From the NCBI GenBank assembly GCA_002967695.1, contig PUHN01000016.1:1-62633 (forward strand): a stretch of DNA of 62,633 bases, given 5' to 3'. Origin of the DNA: Rhodobacteraceae bacterium WD3A24. GTDB lineage: Bacteria > Pseudomonadota > Alphaproteobacteria > Rhodobacterales > Rhodobacteraceae. This document shows positions 7,921 through 16,619 of this stretch, one piece after another (the first letter of the stretch is position 1; each line of letters begins with the position of its first letter). Made by a program: the position numbers and the translations under genes. Below the pieces are notes generated by a model. The model made no database searches. It saw only the letters and a list, made by a program, of their open reading frames with translations, and had not been told where the DNA came from.

Positions 7921-9423
7921 ATGACCCATGAGAGGATTCTGCGGGCCTGCGGCCTCGGGCCGGACGTCACGCAGGCGGGAGACCACATCGTCACAACCCC
8001 CGTCGACGGCAGCGAGATCGCGCGGCTCAAGACCGACAGCCGCGGCGAGATCGAGGCGAAGATCGCCCGCGGAGCGGCAGCCTTCGAGGCCTGGCGGCGC
8101 GTCCCGCCCCCGCGCCGGGGCGAGCTGGTTCGCCTGCTGGGCGAGGAGCTGCGCGCCGCGAAGGCCGAGCTGGGCCGGCTGGTCACGCTGGAGTGCGGCA
8201 AGATCTACCAGGAGGGCCTGGGCGAAGTGCAGGAGATGATCGACATCTGCGACTTCGCGGTGGGTCTGTCGCGCCAGCTTTACGGGCTGACCATCGCGTC
8301 CGAGCGGCCCGGCCACGCCATGCGCGAAGGCTGGCACCCGATGGGCCTGTGCGGAATAATCACGGCCTTCAACTTTCCCGTGGCGCCATGGAGCTGGAAC
8401 GCCGCGATCGCGCTTGTCTGCGGCGACCCGATCCTGTGGAAGCCCTCCGAGAAGGCGCCACTGACCGCGCTCGCCGTCCAGCGGCTGGTCGAGCGCGCGA
8501 TGTCGGCCTTCGGCGAGGACGCCCCCGAGGGGCTCAGCCAGGTGAACGTGGCCGGCGCCGAGGGCGGGCAGGCCCTGACCGCCAGCGAGGAGGTGCGCAT
8601 CGTGTCGGCAACCGGTTCGGTGGCCATGGGGCGCAAGGTCGGGCAGGCCGTCGCGCAGCGCTTCGGCCGCTGCATCCTCGAACTGGGCGGCAACAACGCC
8701 ATGATCGTGGCCCCGTCGGCCGACCTCGAGATGGCCCTGCGCGCCATCACCTTCTCTGCCGTGGGCACGGCCGGGCAGCGCTGCACCTCGCTGCGCCGGC
8801 TGATCGTGCATGAAAGCGTGTACGACGCGCTGATCCCGCGACTGAAGTCGGTGTATGAAGGGCTTGCCATAGGCGATCCGCTGGCCGAGGGCACGCTTGT
8901 CGGCCCGCTGATCGACGCGGCCGCGCACGAGGCGATGCACGCCGCGCTGGAGGCCGCACAGGCCCAGGGCGGCACGATACATGGCGGCGAGCGCGCCCGG
9001 ACGGGGACGCCGGAGGGCGGCATCTATGTGCACCCGGCCATTGCCGAGATGCCCGGCCAGACCGCCATCGTGTGCGAGGAGACCTTCGCCCCGATCCTCT
9101 ACGTGATGAAATACCGCGACCTCGACGACGCGATCGCGCTGCACAATGGTGTCCCGCAGGGGCTGTCATCGTGCATCTTCACCACGGATCTGCGCGAGTC
9201 CGAGGCGTTCCTGTCCGCCATCGGCTCCGACTGCGGCATCGCCAACGTCAATATCGGCCCCTCGGGCGCCGAGATTGGCGGCGCCTTCGGCGGCGAGAAG
9301 GCCACCGGCGGCGGGCGCGAATCCGGATCGGACGCCTGGAAGGGCTACATGCGCCGCCAGACGGCCACGGTGAACTACTCGGCCGAGCTGCCCCTGGCGC
9401 AGGGTATCCGTTTCGACATCTGA
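7921..9423 (+). CDS. aldehyde dehydrogenase of the ALDH7 (alpha-aminoadipic semialdehyde/piperideine-6-carboxylate) type
   Basis: A 500-residue NAD-dependent aldehyde dehydrogenase. The general-base glutamate is E254 in LELGGNNAM and the nucleophile is C288 in GTAGQRCTSLRR. The Asn-Asn after the glutamate motif and the C-terminal KATGGGRESGSDAWKGYMRR are characteristic of ALDH7 (antiquitin/AmaB/Pcd). This enzyme oxidises alpha-aminoadipic semialdehyde in lysine catabolism. GGAAGGA precedes the ATG. No other lysine-degradation gene is nearby, so the pathway role rests on family similarity. Confidence 0.9.
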   Translation: MTHERILRACGLGPDVTQAGDHIVTTPVDGSEIARLKTDSRGEIEAKIARGAAAFEAWRRVPPPRRGELVRLLGEELRAAKAELGRLVTLECGKIYQEGLGEVQEMIDICDFAVGLSRQLYGLTIASERPGHAMREGWHPMGLCGIITAFNFPVAPWSWNAAIALVCGDPILWKPSEKAPLTALAVQRLVERAMSAFGEDAPEGLSQVNVAGAEGGQALTASEEVRIVSATGSVAMGRKVGQAVAQRFGRCILELGGNNAMIVAPSADLEMALRAITFSAVGTAGQRCTSLRRLIVHESVYDALIPRLKSVYEGLAIGDPLAEGTLVGPLIDAAAHEAMHAALEAAQAQGGTIHGGERARTGTPEGGIYVHPAIAEMPGQTAIVCEETFAPILYVMKYRDLDDAIALHNGVPQGLSSCIFTTDLRESEAFLSAIGSDCGIANVNIGPSGAEIGGAFGGEKATGGGRESGSDAWKGYMRRQTATVNYSAELPLAQGIRFDI

Positions 9424-9507
9424 GTGTTTGCCGGCGCCCTTGCCTCGAGCCGGGCCACTTCCTACACTCAATCACTTGAGCCCGCCACGGGAGGATCGAA
9501 CCCCGCG

Positions 9508-10680
9508 ATGACCAGCCGCCAGCAGGAGAGCACGGGCGGGAGTTACCGGCCCCGGATCGGTGAGCGGGTGCGCCTGCAAAGCTGGTTGCTCGGCATCATC
9601 GCCTTCGGCATCGTGCTCTTCCTGCTGGTGCAGGCGCGCTTCATCCTGATCTCGCTGGCGATCGCGATCATCCTGTTCAGCCTGACCTCAGACGCCATCA
9701 ACTCGATCTCGAAGCTGCGGGTGGGCCGCTGGCGCATCACCAACTGGCTGGCCAGCGTCTTTGCCGTGCTCATCATCGCCAGCGTGCTGCTGACGCTGTC
9801 GGGGGTGGTTCTCGCCCAGCTCAACACGGTGCTCTCGACCACGCTGACCTATGCCGATCAGGGCCAGCGCGCGATCGCGCAGATGTTTTCGTGGATGGGC
9901 GAGGATGTCGAGGAGGCGGTGCTGTCCTCCATCCGCTCCATCGAGGTGTCGGGCTATGTGCGCACCGCTGCGGGCCAGGCGGGCGATCTGCTGTCGGCGA
10001 CGGTGCTGGTGATCCTGTTCGTCGGCTTCCTCTTCGCCGAACGGGTCTGGTTCGACACCAAGCTCGAAAACCTGATGAAGGACCCCGAGCAGGCCGCGCG
10101 GGTCAGCCGGCTGATCGGGTCGATCAACCGGCGGGTCAATCACTATCTGATGGTCAAGACCGCCGTGAGCGCGGTGACGGGCGTGCTGATCTTCGTGGTG
10201 ATGCGGGTGATGAACATGGAATTCGCCGCCGCCATGGGGATATTCACCTTCGTGCTCAACTATATCCCCAATGTCGGCTCCATCGCGGCCACGCTGATGG
10301 TCGCGCTGGTGGCCTATGTCCAGGCGGGCGATCCCTCGACCGCGCTGCTGATCTTCGTGCTGTCGGGGATGATCCAGTTCGTGATGGGCAACGTGATCGA
10401 CCCGATGCTGATGGGCCGGGCGCTGCGCCTGTCTTCGTTCGGGATCATCATCTCGCTGGCCTTCTGGGGCGCGGTGTGGGGAATTCCGGGGATGTTTCTG
10501 GCGGTTCCGATCATGGTCGCGGTGATGCTGGTGTGCTCGCAGTTCGAAACGCTGCGGCCCGTGGCAGTGCTGCTGTCCCGCGAGGGGCTGCCCGAGCAGG
10601 GCATGACCGGCGAGGAGGCCGGCGAGACGCGCCAGCCTGACGAGACCCGCCCCGCGGACGCGCGGCGCCCGGCCGCGTGA
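9508..10680 (+). CDS. AI-2E family transporter (PerM/YdiK-like membrane protein)
   Basis: A 390-residue polytopic inner-membrane protein. Two hydrophobic helices (LGIIAFGIVLFLL, RFILISLAIAIILF) and a third follow an N-terminal polar leader. A central soluble segment comes next, then the family's C-terminal helices with the motif LNYIPNVGSIAATL and PMLMGRALRLSSFGIIISL. The family includes AI-2 exporters and sodium/proton antiporters, so substrate is uncertain. I chose ATG 9508 because GGGAGGATCG lies just upstream. The last 30 residues are polar and probably disordered. Confidence 0.88.
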   Translation: MTSRQQESTGGSYRPRIGERVRLQSWLLGIIAFGIVLFLLVQARFILISLAIAIILFSLTSDAINSISKLRVGRWRITNWLASVFAVLIIASVLLTLSGVVLAQLNTVLSTTLTYADQGQRAIAQMFSWMGEDVEEAVLSSIRSIEVSGYVRTAAGQAGDLLSATVLVILFVGFLFAERVWFDTKLENLMKDPEQAARVSRLIGSINRRVNHYLMVKTAVSAVTGVLIFVVMRVMNMEFAAAMGIFTFVLNYIPNVGSIAATLMVALVAYVQAGDPSTALLIFVLSGMIQFVMGNVIDPMLMGRALRLSSFGIIISLAFWGAVWGIPGMFLAVPIMVAVMLVCSQFETLRPVAVLLSREGLPEQGMTGEEAGETRQPDETRPADARRPAA

Positions 10681-10704
10681 CGCCCGGCGCCGGCCGCGCG
10701 CCGG

Positions 10705-11427
10705 TCAGTCCTGCAGGATGACGCTCACCCGGCGGTTCTGACGGCCCTTCTTCTCGATCTTGCCCAGCCGCACCTCGCCGATCTCGCCCGTCGCGGCGAC
10801 ATGGGTGCCGCCGCAGGGCTGCAGATCGACCTCGTCGCCGGGCGCGCCGATGCGCACCAGCCGCACCTGCCCCGCGCCCATCGGCGGCTTGACCGACATC
10901 GTCTTGACCAGCTCCGGATTGGCCGCGAGTTCGGCATCGCTGATCCAGTCCTCGCTGACGGGCAGATCGCGGGCGACCAGCGCGTTGAGCGCCGCCTCCA
11001 GCTCGGCCTTGTCGCCGGGGGCTTCGGGCATGTCGAAATCCAGCCGCCCCTTCCCCGCGCCGATCTGGCCGCCGGTGACGGGCAGAGGGATGACCACCGA
11101 CAGCAGGTGCAGCGCGGTGTGCACGCGCATGTGGCTGTAGCGTCGGCCCCAGTCGAGGCGCAGGGTGACGGCGTCGCCCGGCGCGGGGCGGGCCGTCTGC
11201 CCCTCGGCGGGAATCAGAACCACCGCGCCGTCGTCGTCTCGCACCGTGGTGGCGATCTCGAGGCTGCCGCCGGGCCAGTCCAGCCAGCCGCTGTCACCGG
11301 GCTGCCCGCCGCCTGTGGGATAGAACAGCGCCGCGCCGGGAATGATGCCGCCCTGCTCGGTCACCGCGGTGACACGGGTGTGGGCTTCGCGGGCGTAAGG
11401 ATCGGTGCGGTAGAGCGGCTCGCTCAT
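10705..11427 (-). CDS. alaX: alanyl-tRNA editing protein (AlaX-type deacylase)
   Basis: A 240-residue free-standing editing domain homologous to the second additional domain of AlaRS. The zinc site is visible as H103-x3-H107 in MRVHTALHLL and C205-x3-H209 in PCGGTHV. Residues 1-90 contain the glycine motif FYPTGGGQPGDSG of the editing fold. AlaX hydrolyses Ser-tRNA(Ala) and Gly-tRNA(Ala) in trans. The ATG overlaps the mscS stop as ATGA, so it is co-translated at the end of the long leftward operon. Confidence 0.9.
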   Translation of the reverse strand: MSEPLYRTDPYAREAHTRVTAVTEQGGIIPGAALFYPTGGGQPGDSGWLDWPGGSLEIATTVRDDDGAVVLIPAEGQTARPAPGDAVTLRLDWGRRYSHMRVHTALHLLSVVIPLPVTGGQIGAGKGRLDFDMPEAPGDKAELEAALNALVARDLPVSEDWISDAELAANPELVKTMSVKPPMGAGQVRLVRIGAPGDEVDLQPCGGTHVAATGEIGEVRLGKIEKKGRQNRRVSVILQD

Positions 11428-13949
11428 CTGTCTCCCCCGGAATCGGTGTCGGAATCGCCGCTTGAGAGCTCTGCCATATCTTCGGCGGTGAGCGCGCCGC
11501 GCGCCTCGCGGGCCGTCGCGACCTCGGCCCCCGGCGGGCGCGGCCCCCGGTCGCCGGCCTGCCCGGACCAGAGCGTCTCGGGATTGCGCAGCCACAGATC
11601 GCGCTGGGCAAAGGGGATTTCGACTCCTTCCTCGGCAAAGCGGCGCGCGATCTCGTGATTGATGTCGGAATGGACCTTGAGGATGAAATTGACGTCGCGC
11701 AGGATCACGCGGATTTCGAACTCCAGCGCATCGCCCCCGAAGCCGCGAAACAGAACATAGGGCTCGGGCTTGAGCGAGACCATGGGATGGGCCTCGGCAA
11801 TGTCGGTGAGAATCCGCTCGATCTTGCGGGTGTCGGTGCCGTAAGCCACGCCCACCTTGACGATCAGCCGGCCGGTCAGGTTGTGATGGGTCCAGTTCGT
11901 CACCGAGTTCGAGATCAGATCGGCGTTGGGCACGATGACGTCGGTGCGGTCGAAGGTCTCGATGACCGTCGAGCGCACCGAGATCGCCTTGACGATGCCC
12001 ATGGTCGTGCCGACCTCGATCCAGTCGCCTTCCGACACCGGCCGCTCCACCAGCAGGATGATCCCCGAGACGAAGTTCGACACGATGTTCTGCAGGCCGA
12101 AACCGATCCCCACCGACAGCGCGCCGGCCACGATGGCCAGCGATGACAGATCGATCCCGGCGGAATTGATCGCCAGAAGCGCGGCGATGAAGATGCCGAT
12201 ATAGCCGACCCCGGAGACGAGCGCGTTCTGCCCGCCCTTGTCCATGCGCGTCTTCGGCAAGACAGAGCTGCGCAGCGCCCCCTGCAGAATCCGCGTGATC
12301 GTATAGCCCACCGCGAAGACGACCGCGAAAAGCAGGAAATCGCTGGGCGCGATGCGGGTCTCGCCGATGGCGAAACCGCCGCGAAAGCGCTGCCACAGCT
12401 CCAGCAACTGCGCATCGCGCACGCCCCAGATCAGCGCGAAGACCGGTGCCGAAAGCAGCGCGAGCGCAAAACCGATCAACACAGGCACCAGCGCGTCCTC
12501 GGCTTCGTCGGGCGCGCGCATGATCACGCCATAGATTTCGGCCGAGATGCGTTGGACGGTCATCAGCAGCGCGATCAGCCCCAGCGAGATCACCGCCGGA
12601 AACACGATCGCCTGAGCGGCGGCGACATACCCCACCGCCGCGAGGACCGGGCCGAACAGCCCCACGATCGTGGCCGCGCGCCCGCCCATGCCGATGAGCC
12701 TGTCGGTAAAGCCCGCCGCGCTTTCGTCGCCCTGATTCTCCGCCCGAACCGCGGCCGGATGCCGCCGCATGAGCTGCCCGACGCGAAACAGCAGCGCCCC
12801 CGCGACCAGAACCAGCGGAAACACCAGCACCGAGTTCGCCGCGTCCGACTGCGCGGCCGGCGAAAGCAACGCCTGCCGCACCATGTCGATGGCGACGACG
12901 AGCCCCAGCAGGGTTGCGTGCAACCGTCCCTCGCGCCGGTGCTCGGGATCGATATGCAACACCGGCCGCGCCGCCTCGTCGGCCGGAAAGATCCGCCCGC
13001 CCAGCCAGTAGCCGGCGAACAGCGCGAGCCCCGCCAGCGGCAGCGCGCCCACCAGTGCGTTGCCCGTCAGCCCGACCATCCCTGTGGCCCGCAGCGCCGC
13101 GATCAGTGCCAGAAGCCCGGCGAAGGGCAATGCCGCCTGCCCCAGCGACATCGCTAGCTCCAGCAGCCTCTCCACCCGCGCGGTACGCGCGCGCGCGCGT
13201 AGCCGCTGGCCCAGCACTGCCATCCAGTGCCGCCCGCGCGCCAGCAGCACCAGCCCCGCGGCGAGATAGGCCAGGATGGCGGGAAGACGGTCGCCGAGCT
13301 CGTCGCGGCGCGTGGGGCTGGCCAAGGCGCTGTCGAGTTCCTCCCACAGGGCGCTTGCGGCCCCGGCGAGCGCGTCGAGACCGGCGGGCCAGTTCGCCGG
13401 ATTGACCGGCGACGGCCAGAGCTGGAGGAGCGCGTCGGCCTGCCGCTCGCCGATGATCCGGTCGATCTGGCTGACCAGCCCTTCGGCGCGGCGGAAGGCT
13501 TCCTCCGCCGCGAGCTGCGGTGCGCGAAGCTCGTCGAGCTGGGCGTTGAGCTCCTGACGGCGCTGGGCGATATCCTCGGCCTCGCTCTCGCCCTCTCCCG
13601 GCGGCGGGCCCAGGGCATCGATCTGGCTGCGCAGTGTCTCGATGCGGGCCTGATTGACGTCCTGCGCGGCGAGAAACCGTGCGCGCCAGTCGCTGATCCG
13701 CCCGCGCAACTGTTCGAGCGACAGCGTGGTCGTATCGGGCTCGGCCACCGCCGCCTCGGCACGGCGCGCCAATGTCTCCCACTGCGCGTATTCGGCCTCG
13801 GACAGGCCCTGCGCCGGTGCGCCCGGCGCCGGCGATACCTGCGCCTGCGCCACGCTCCCGACGGGCGCGCCCGCCCATGGGGCAAGCGCCGGCGGCAGCA
13901 CCGCCAGACAGGCCAGAATCACCAGCGCGCGCAACGCCCGCGCCACCAC
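11424..13949 (-). CDS. MscS-family mechanosensitive channel with DUF3772 periplasmic domain
   Basis: An 841-residue large mechanosensitive channel. The first 36 residues form a signal peptide ending ...SVAQA before QVSP. A coiled-coil-rich periplasmic DUF3772-like region with many Arg/Glu/Gln follows to about residue 250. About eight or more membrane helices come next, then the MscS pore and beta domains (SLAIVAGALSVGIGFGLQNI, FVSGIILLVERPVSEGDWIEV, VPNADLISNSVTNWTH). The GTG at 13949 has GAGGA six bases upstream, and signal peptidase processing supports it. The longer frame would overlap cysK by more than 40 bp. It protects against hypo-osmotic shock. It overlaps alaX downstream. Confidence 0.88.
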   Translation of the reverse strand: MVARALRALVILACLAVLPPALAPWAGAPVGSVAQAQVSPAPGAPAQGLSEAEYAQWETLARRAEAAVAEPDTTTLSLEQLRGRISDWRARFLAAQDVNQARIETLRSQIDALGPPPGEGESEAEDIAQRRQELNAQLDELRAPQLAAEEAFRRAEGLVSQIDRIIGERQADALLQLWPSPVNPANWPAGLDALAGAASALWEELDSALASPTRRDELGDRLPAILAYLAAGLVLLARGRHWMAVLGQRLRARARTARVERLLELAMSLGQAALPFAGLLALIAALRATGMVGLTGNALVGALPLAGLALFAGYWLGGRIFPADEAARPVLHIDPEHRREGRLHATLLGLVVAIDMVRQALLSPAAQSDAANSVLVFPLVLVAGALLFRVGQLMRRHPAAVRAENQGDESAAGFTDRLIGMGGRAATIVGLFGPVLAAVGYVAAAQAIVFPAVISLGLIALLMTVQRISAEIYGVIMRAPDEAEDALVPVLIGFALALLSAPVFALIWGVRDAQLLELWQRFRGGFAIGETRIAPSDFLLFAVVFAVGYTITRILQGALRSSVLPKTRMDKGGQNALVSGVGYIGIFIAALLAINSAGIDLSSLAIVAGALSVGIGFGLQNIVSNFVSGIILLVERPVSEGDWIEVGTTMGIVKAISVRSTVIETFDRTDVIVPNADLISNSVTNWTHHNLTGRLIVKVGVAYGTDTRKIERILTDIAEAHPMVSLKPEPYVLFRGFGGDALEFEIRVILRDVNFILKVHSDINHEIARRFAEEGVEIPFAQRDLWLRNPETLWSGQAGDRGPRPPGAEVATAREARGALTAEDMAELSSGDSDTDSGGDR

Positions 13950-13951
13950 GA

Positions 13952-14980
13952 TCAATCCTCGAAGACGGTTGGCAGCTCGCGGCTGCGTTCGAGCCATCCG
14001 GGCGTTGGCAGGCCCTTTTCGCGCAGGAATTCGGGGGTGAAGAGCTTGGACTGATAACGGTTGCCGTAGTCGCACAGCACCGTGACGATGGTATGGCCCG
14101 GACCCATTTCACGCGCCATCCGCATCGCCCCGGCGATATTGATCCCGGTCGAACCGCCCATGCACAGCCCTTCGTTCTCCAGCAGGTCGAAGATGATCGG
14201 CAATGCCTCCGAGTCTGGGATGCGCCAGGCGAAATCGGGGCGAAACCCTTCGAGATTGGCGGTGATGCGCCCCTGACCGATGCCTTCGGTGATCGAGGAG
14301 CCCTCGGAGGCCAGCTCGCCCGTGGTGTAATAGCTGTAGAGCGCCGCGCCCTCCGGGTCGGCCAGGCCCGTCTTGACCCCTTTGGGTTGAAGCGCCTCGG
14401 CCACGCCCGCCAGCGTACCGCCCGAGCCCACCGCGCAGATGAAACCGTCCACCCGGCCGTCGAGCTGCGCCCATATCTCGGGGCCGGTGGTCTCCGCATG
14501 GGCGCGCCGGTTGGCGACGTTGTCGAACTGGTTGGCCCAGACCGCGCCGGCGGGCTCGCGCGCCGCCATGACCTCGGCCAGCCGGCCGGAATAGCGCACG
14601 TAGTTGTTGGGGTTGCGGTAGGGCGCGGCAGGCACCTCGACGAGCTCGGCGCCCGCCAGGCGGATCATGTCCTTCTTCTCCTGGCTTTGCGTCTCGGGGA
14701 TGACGATTACGGTCTTGAACCCCATCGCCGCCCCCACCAGCGCCAGCCCGATTCCAGTATTGCCCGCCGTGCCCTCGACGATCGTGCCGCCCGGCCCCAG
14801 CACGCCACGCTCGACCGCATCGCGGATGATGTAGAGCGCCGCACGGTCCTTCACCGACAGGCCGGGGTTGAGAAACTCCGCCTTGCCGTAGATCTCGCAG
14901 CCCGTCGCCTCGCTCGCCGCCCGCAGCCGGATCAGCGGCGTGTTTCCGACCGCGTCCGGCAGGTCCTTGCAAATCCGCAT
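13952..14980 (-). CDS. cysK: cysteine synthase A, long alphaproteobacterial type
   Basis: A 342-residue PLP enzyme making L-cysteine from O-acetylserine and sulfide. The PLP lysine is K44 in LSVKDRAALY, and the phosphate loop is GSGGTLAG. The substrate loop reads EGTAGNTGIGLA rather than the usual PTSGNTG; this variant is typical of the longer alphaproteobacterial group. It follows trgB after 60 bp with AAAGGGG before the ATG. In Rhodobacter sphaeroides cysK accompanies trgAB and contributes to tellurite resistance, and the same order is seen here. Confidence 0.93.
   Translation of the reverse strand: MRICKDLPDAVGNTPLIRLRAASEATGCEIYGKAEFLNPGLSVKDRAALYIIRDAVERGVLGPGGTIVEGTAGNTGIGLALVGAAMGFKTVIVIPETQSQEKKDMIRLAGAELVEVPAAPYRNPNNYVRYSGRLAEVMAAREPAGAVWANQFDNVANRRAHAETTGPEIWAQLDGRVDGFICAVGSGGTLAGVAEALQPKGVKTGLADPEGAALYSYYTTGELASEGSSITEGIGQGRITANLEGFRPDFAWRIPDSEALPIIFDLLENEGLCMGGSTGINIAGAMRMAREMGPGHTIVTVLCDYGNRYQSKLFTPEFLREKGLPTPGWLERSRELPTVFED
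13956..13960 (-). promoter_or_regulatory. ribosome binding site deciding the GTG start of the MscS-type gene
   Basis: GAGGA lies six bases before the GTG at 13949 and just inside the end of cysK. It favours the short signal-peptide form over upstream ATG candidates at 13997 and 14075. Confidence 0.55.
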
Positions 14981-15040
14981 GATACGCCCCTTTCGCTTTT
15001 CCCGTTGATAGGGCCGAAGGCGGCGAAACTCAAGCGGGGC

Positions 15041-16168
15041 TCACCCCGTGCGCAGCCGCTCGCGCGCGCCTGCCAGCCACAGGGCCGAAAGGATCAGCGG
15101 CCCGTTTCGCACCGCGCCGCCCTCGATCGCAGCCATCAGCGCCGCAAAGTCGAGCAGGTGGCCGCGAATATCCTCGCCCTCGCCATCCAGCCCCCCGATC
15201 CCGGCCGCCTCGTCGGGCAGATCGGCAAGCCCGACATAGCAATAGAGGAATTCGGTCACCGCCCCCGGCGAGGGGTAATGCGCCGGGAGCGCTTCCAGCC
15301 GGCCCAGCTCCAGCCCCGCTTCCTCGCGGGTCTCGCGCCGGGCGGCCTGCTCGGCGTCTTCGCCCGGATCGATGCGCCCGGCGACGGGCTCTATCGTCCA
15401 GGGGTTGGGATCGCCCCGCATCCAGGGGCCGGCGCGAAACTGCTCGACCACAAGCACGCGGTCGCGCGCCGGGTCGTAGGGCAGCACGGTGACGGCATCC
15501 GACATCACGAATCCCGCCCGGCGCACCGGCGCGCTCATCGCCCCGTCGAACCGGCGAAACCGCAACTCGGCCTCCTCGACCGCGAAAAACCCGGCATAGG
15601 GATAGGCCGCGCTGTCAACGGCGATATCGCCCGGCGCGGGGCTGCGGCGCAGCCCGGCGGGCGCATCCTCCGCCTCGGCCCGCAGCGCCGAGGCCGCGCG
15701 CGCCATCGCCATCGGCCAGCGCCGGGCCAGAGCGCCGGCATCGATCCGTCCGTGAAGCGCCATCGCCTCGCCCGCCGCGCGCGTCGTCGCCGCGCCCCAG
15801 CGCGCGGCCCAGTCGGCCAGCGAAAACGCCGGGCCCTGCGCCGCCGCAGCCGTCGCCGTCGCGAAGGGAAAATGCACCCGCGCCCGGCGCACGGCGCCCG
15901 CCGCGTCGGTGACATCTGCCGTCCGAGGGCCAAGGCCGAACGCGCCCGCAAGGTAATCGAGCCGCCCGGCCTCTTCTGCGGAAGCCTCGATCAGCAGCCC
16001 CTCCGCCTGTGCTGCCGGCGCCGGCACGATCAGCGGACAGGAGCCCTCGGGCGCCCGGACCACGCGATGTCGCGGCAGGCGGGCCGGCGTCGTCGACGCA
16101 TCGCGTCCCAGAACGACCCGCAGCAAGGGCGGGTGGCAGAACATGCCGTAGAGAAAGTAGCGCGCCAC
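15041..16168 (-). CDS. trgB: TrgB: tellurite-resistance-associated NUDIX hydrolase with GGCT-like N-terminus
   Basis: A 375-residue two-part protein. Residues 1-170 begin VARYFLYGMFCHPPLL, resembling the gamma-glutamylcyclotransferase-like fold. Residues 215-375 are a NUDIX hydrolase with a perfect Nudix box from G264 to L286 (GRIDPGE, then RETREEAGL). The C-terminal half resembles ADP-ribose pyrophosphatases. The GTG at 16168 has GGAG eight bases upstream and follows the trgA stop by 2 bp. In R. sphaeroides trgAB was identified genetically in tellurite resistance. The enzymatic substrate is not established from sequence. Confidence 0.88.
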   Translation of the reverse strand: MARYFLYGMFCHPPLLRVVLGRDASTTPARLPRHRVVRAPEGSCPLIVPAPAAQAEGLLIEASAEEAGRLDYLAGAFGLGPRTADVTDAAGAVRRARVHFPFATATAAAAQGPAFSLADWAARWGAATTRAAGEAMALHGRIDAGALARRWPMAMARAASALRAEAEDAPAGLRRSPAPGDIAVDSAAYPYAGFFAVEEAELRFRRFDGAMSAPVRRAGFVMSDAVTVLPYDPARDRVLVVEQFRAGPWMRGDPNPWTIEPVAGRIDPGEDAEQAARRETREEAGLELGRLEALPAHYPSPGAVTEFLYCYVGLADLPDEAAGIGGLDGEGEDIRGHLLDFAALMAAIEGGAVRNGPLILSALWLAGARERLRTG

Positions 16169-16170
16169 GC

Positions 16171-16614
16171 CTAGCTCCAGCGCCGGGCGACGGCCGACGC
16201 GATCAGCGCGACAGCCACCCCGCCCGCCGCGAGGATCGCGGGCGCCGTCACGTTCTGTGCGAATACGACAAGATACTCCGCGCCCAGCTCGAACATGCCC
16301 AGGACCGCGTCCACCGGCCCGCGATAGCGCCGCTCGAGCGCGCGCAGCATCATCTCGCGCAGCGAGAACAGCACGAGCGCCCAGAACAGCACCGCCACGG
16401 CGGTTTGCAGGCCATACGCGAGCGCCGCCTGCCAGCCGCGCCCTGCGCGGGCGCCTGCGATCCGCCATCCCCAGAAGGCGCCGATCGCCGCGCAAACGGC
16501 GGTGAAATGGCCAAAGACCGTCTCGGCAGGCATCCCGGCCTTGAACGCTTCGGCCGTGGCTGCGGCAACGAGCGCCATGAGAAACGCGGCGGCCAGCTTG
16601 GCGGCGGTGGGCAT
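16171..16614 (-). CDS. trgA: TrgA-family membrane protein
   Basis: A 147-residue inner-membrane protein with about four helices (KLAAAFLMALVAAATAEAF, HFTAVCAAIGAFWGW, YGLQTAVAVLFWALVLF and a C-terminal AILAAGGVAVALIASAVA). The central RIAGARAGRGW and the PVDAVLGMFEL segment are family hallmarks. TrgA is known from Rhodobacter tellurite-resistance genetics; the molecular activity is unknown. The start at 16614 lies 5 bp after the cfa stop. An open frame extending further upstream would run into cfa and is unlikely. Confidence 0.88.
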   Translation of the reverse strand: MPTAAKLAAAFLMALVAAATAEAFKAGMPAETVFGHFTAVCAAIGAFWGWRIAGARAGRGWQAALAYGLQTAVAVLFWALVLFSLREMMLRALERRYRGPVDAVLGMFELGAEYLVVFAQNVTAPAILAAGGVAVALIASAVARRWS

Positions 16615-16619
16615 CGCGC

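Noticed and set aside
13952-14075. Upstream ATG starts (13997, 14075) for the MscS-type gene
   Set aside because: They would overlap cysK by 46 to 124 bp and spoil the signal peptide; GTG 13949 has a good ribosome binding site.
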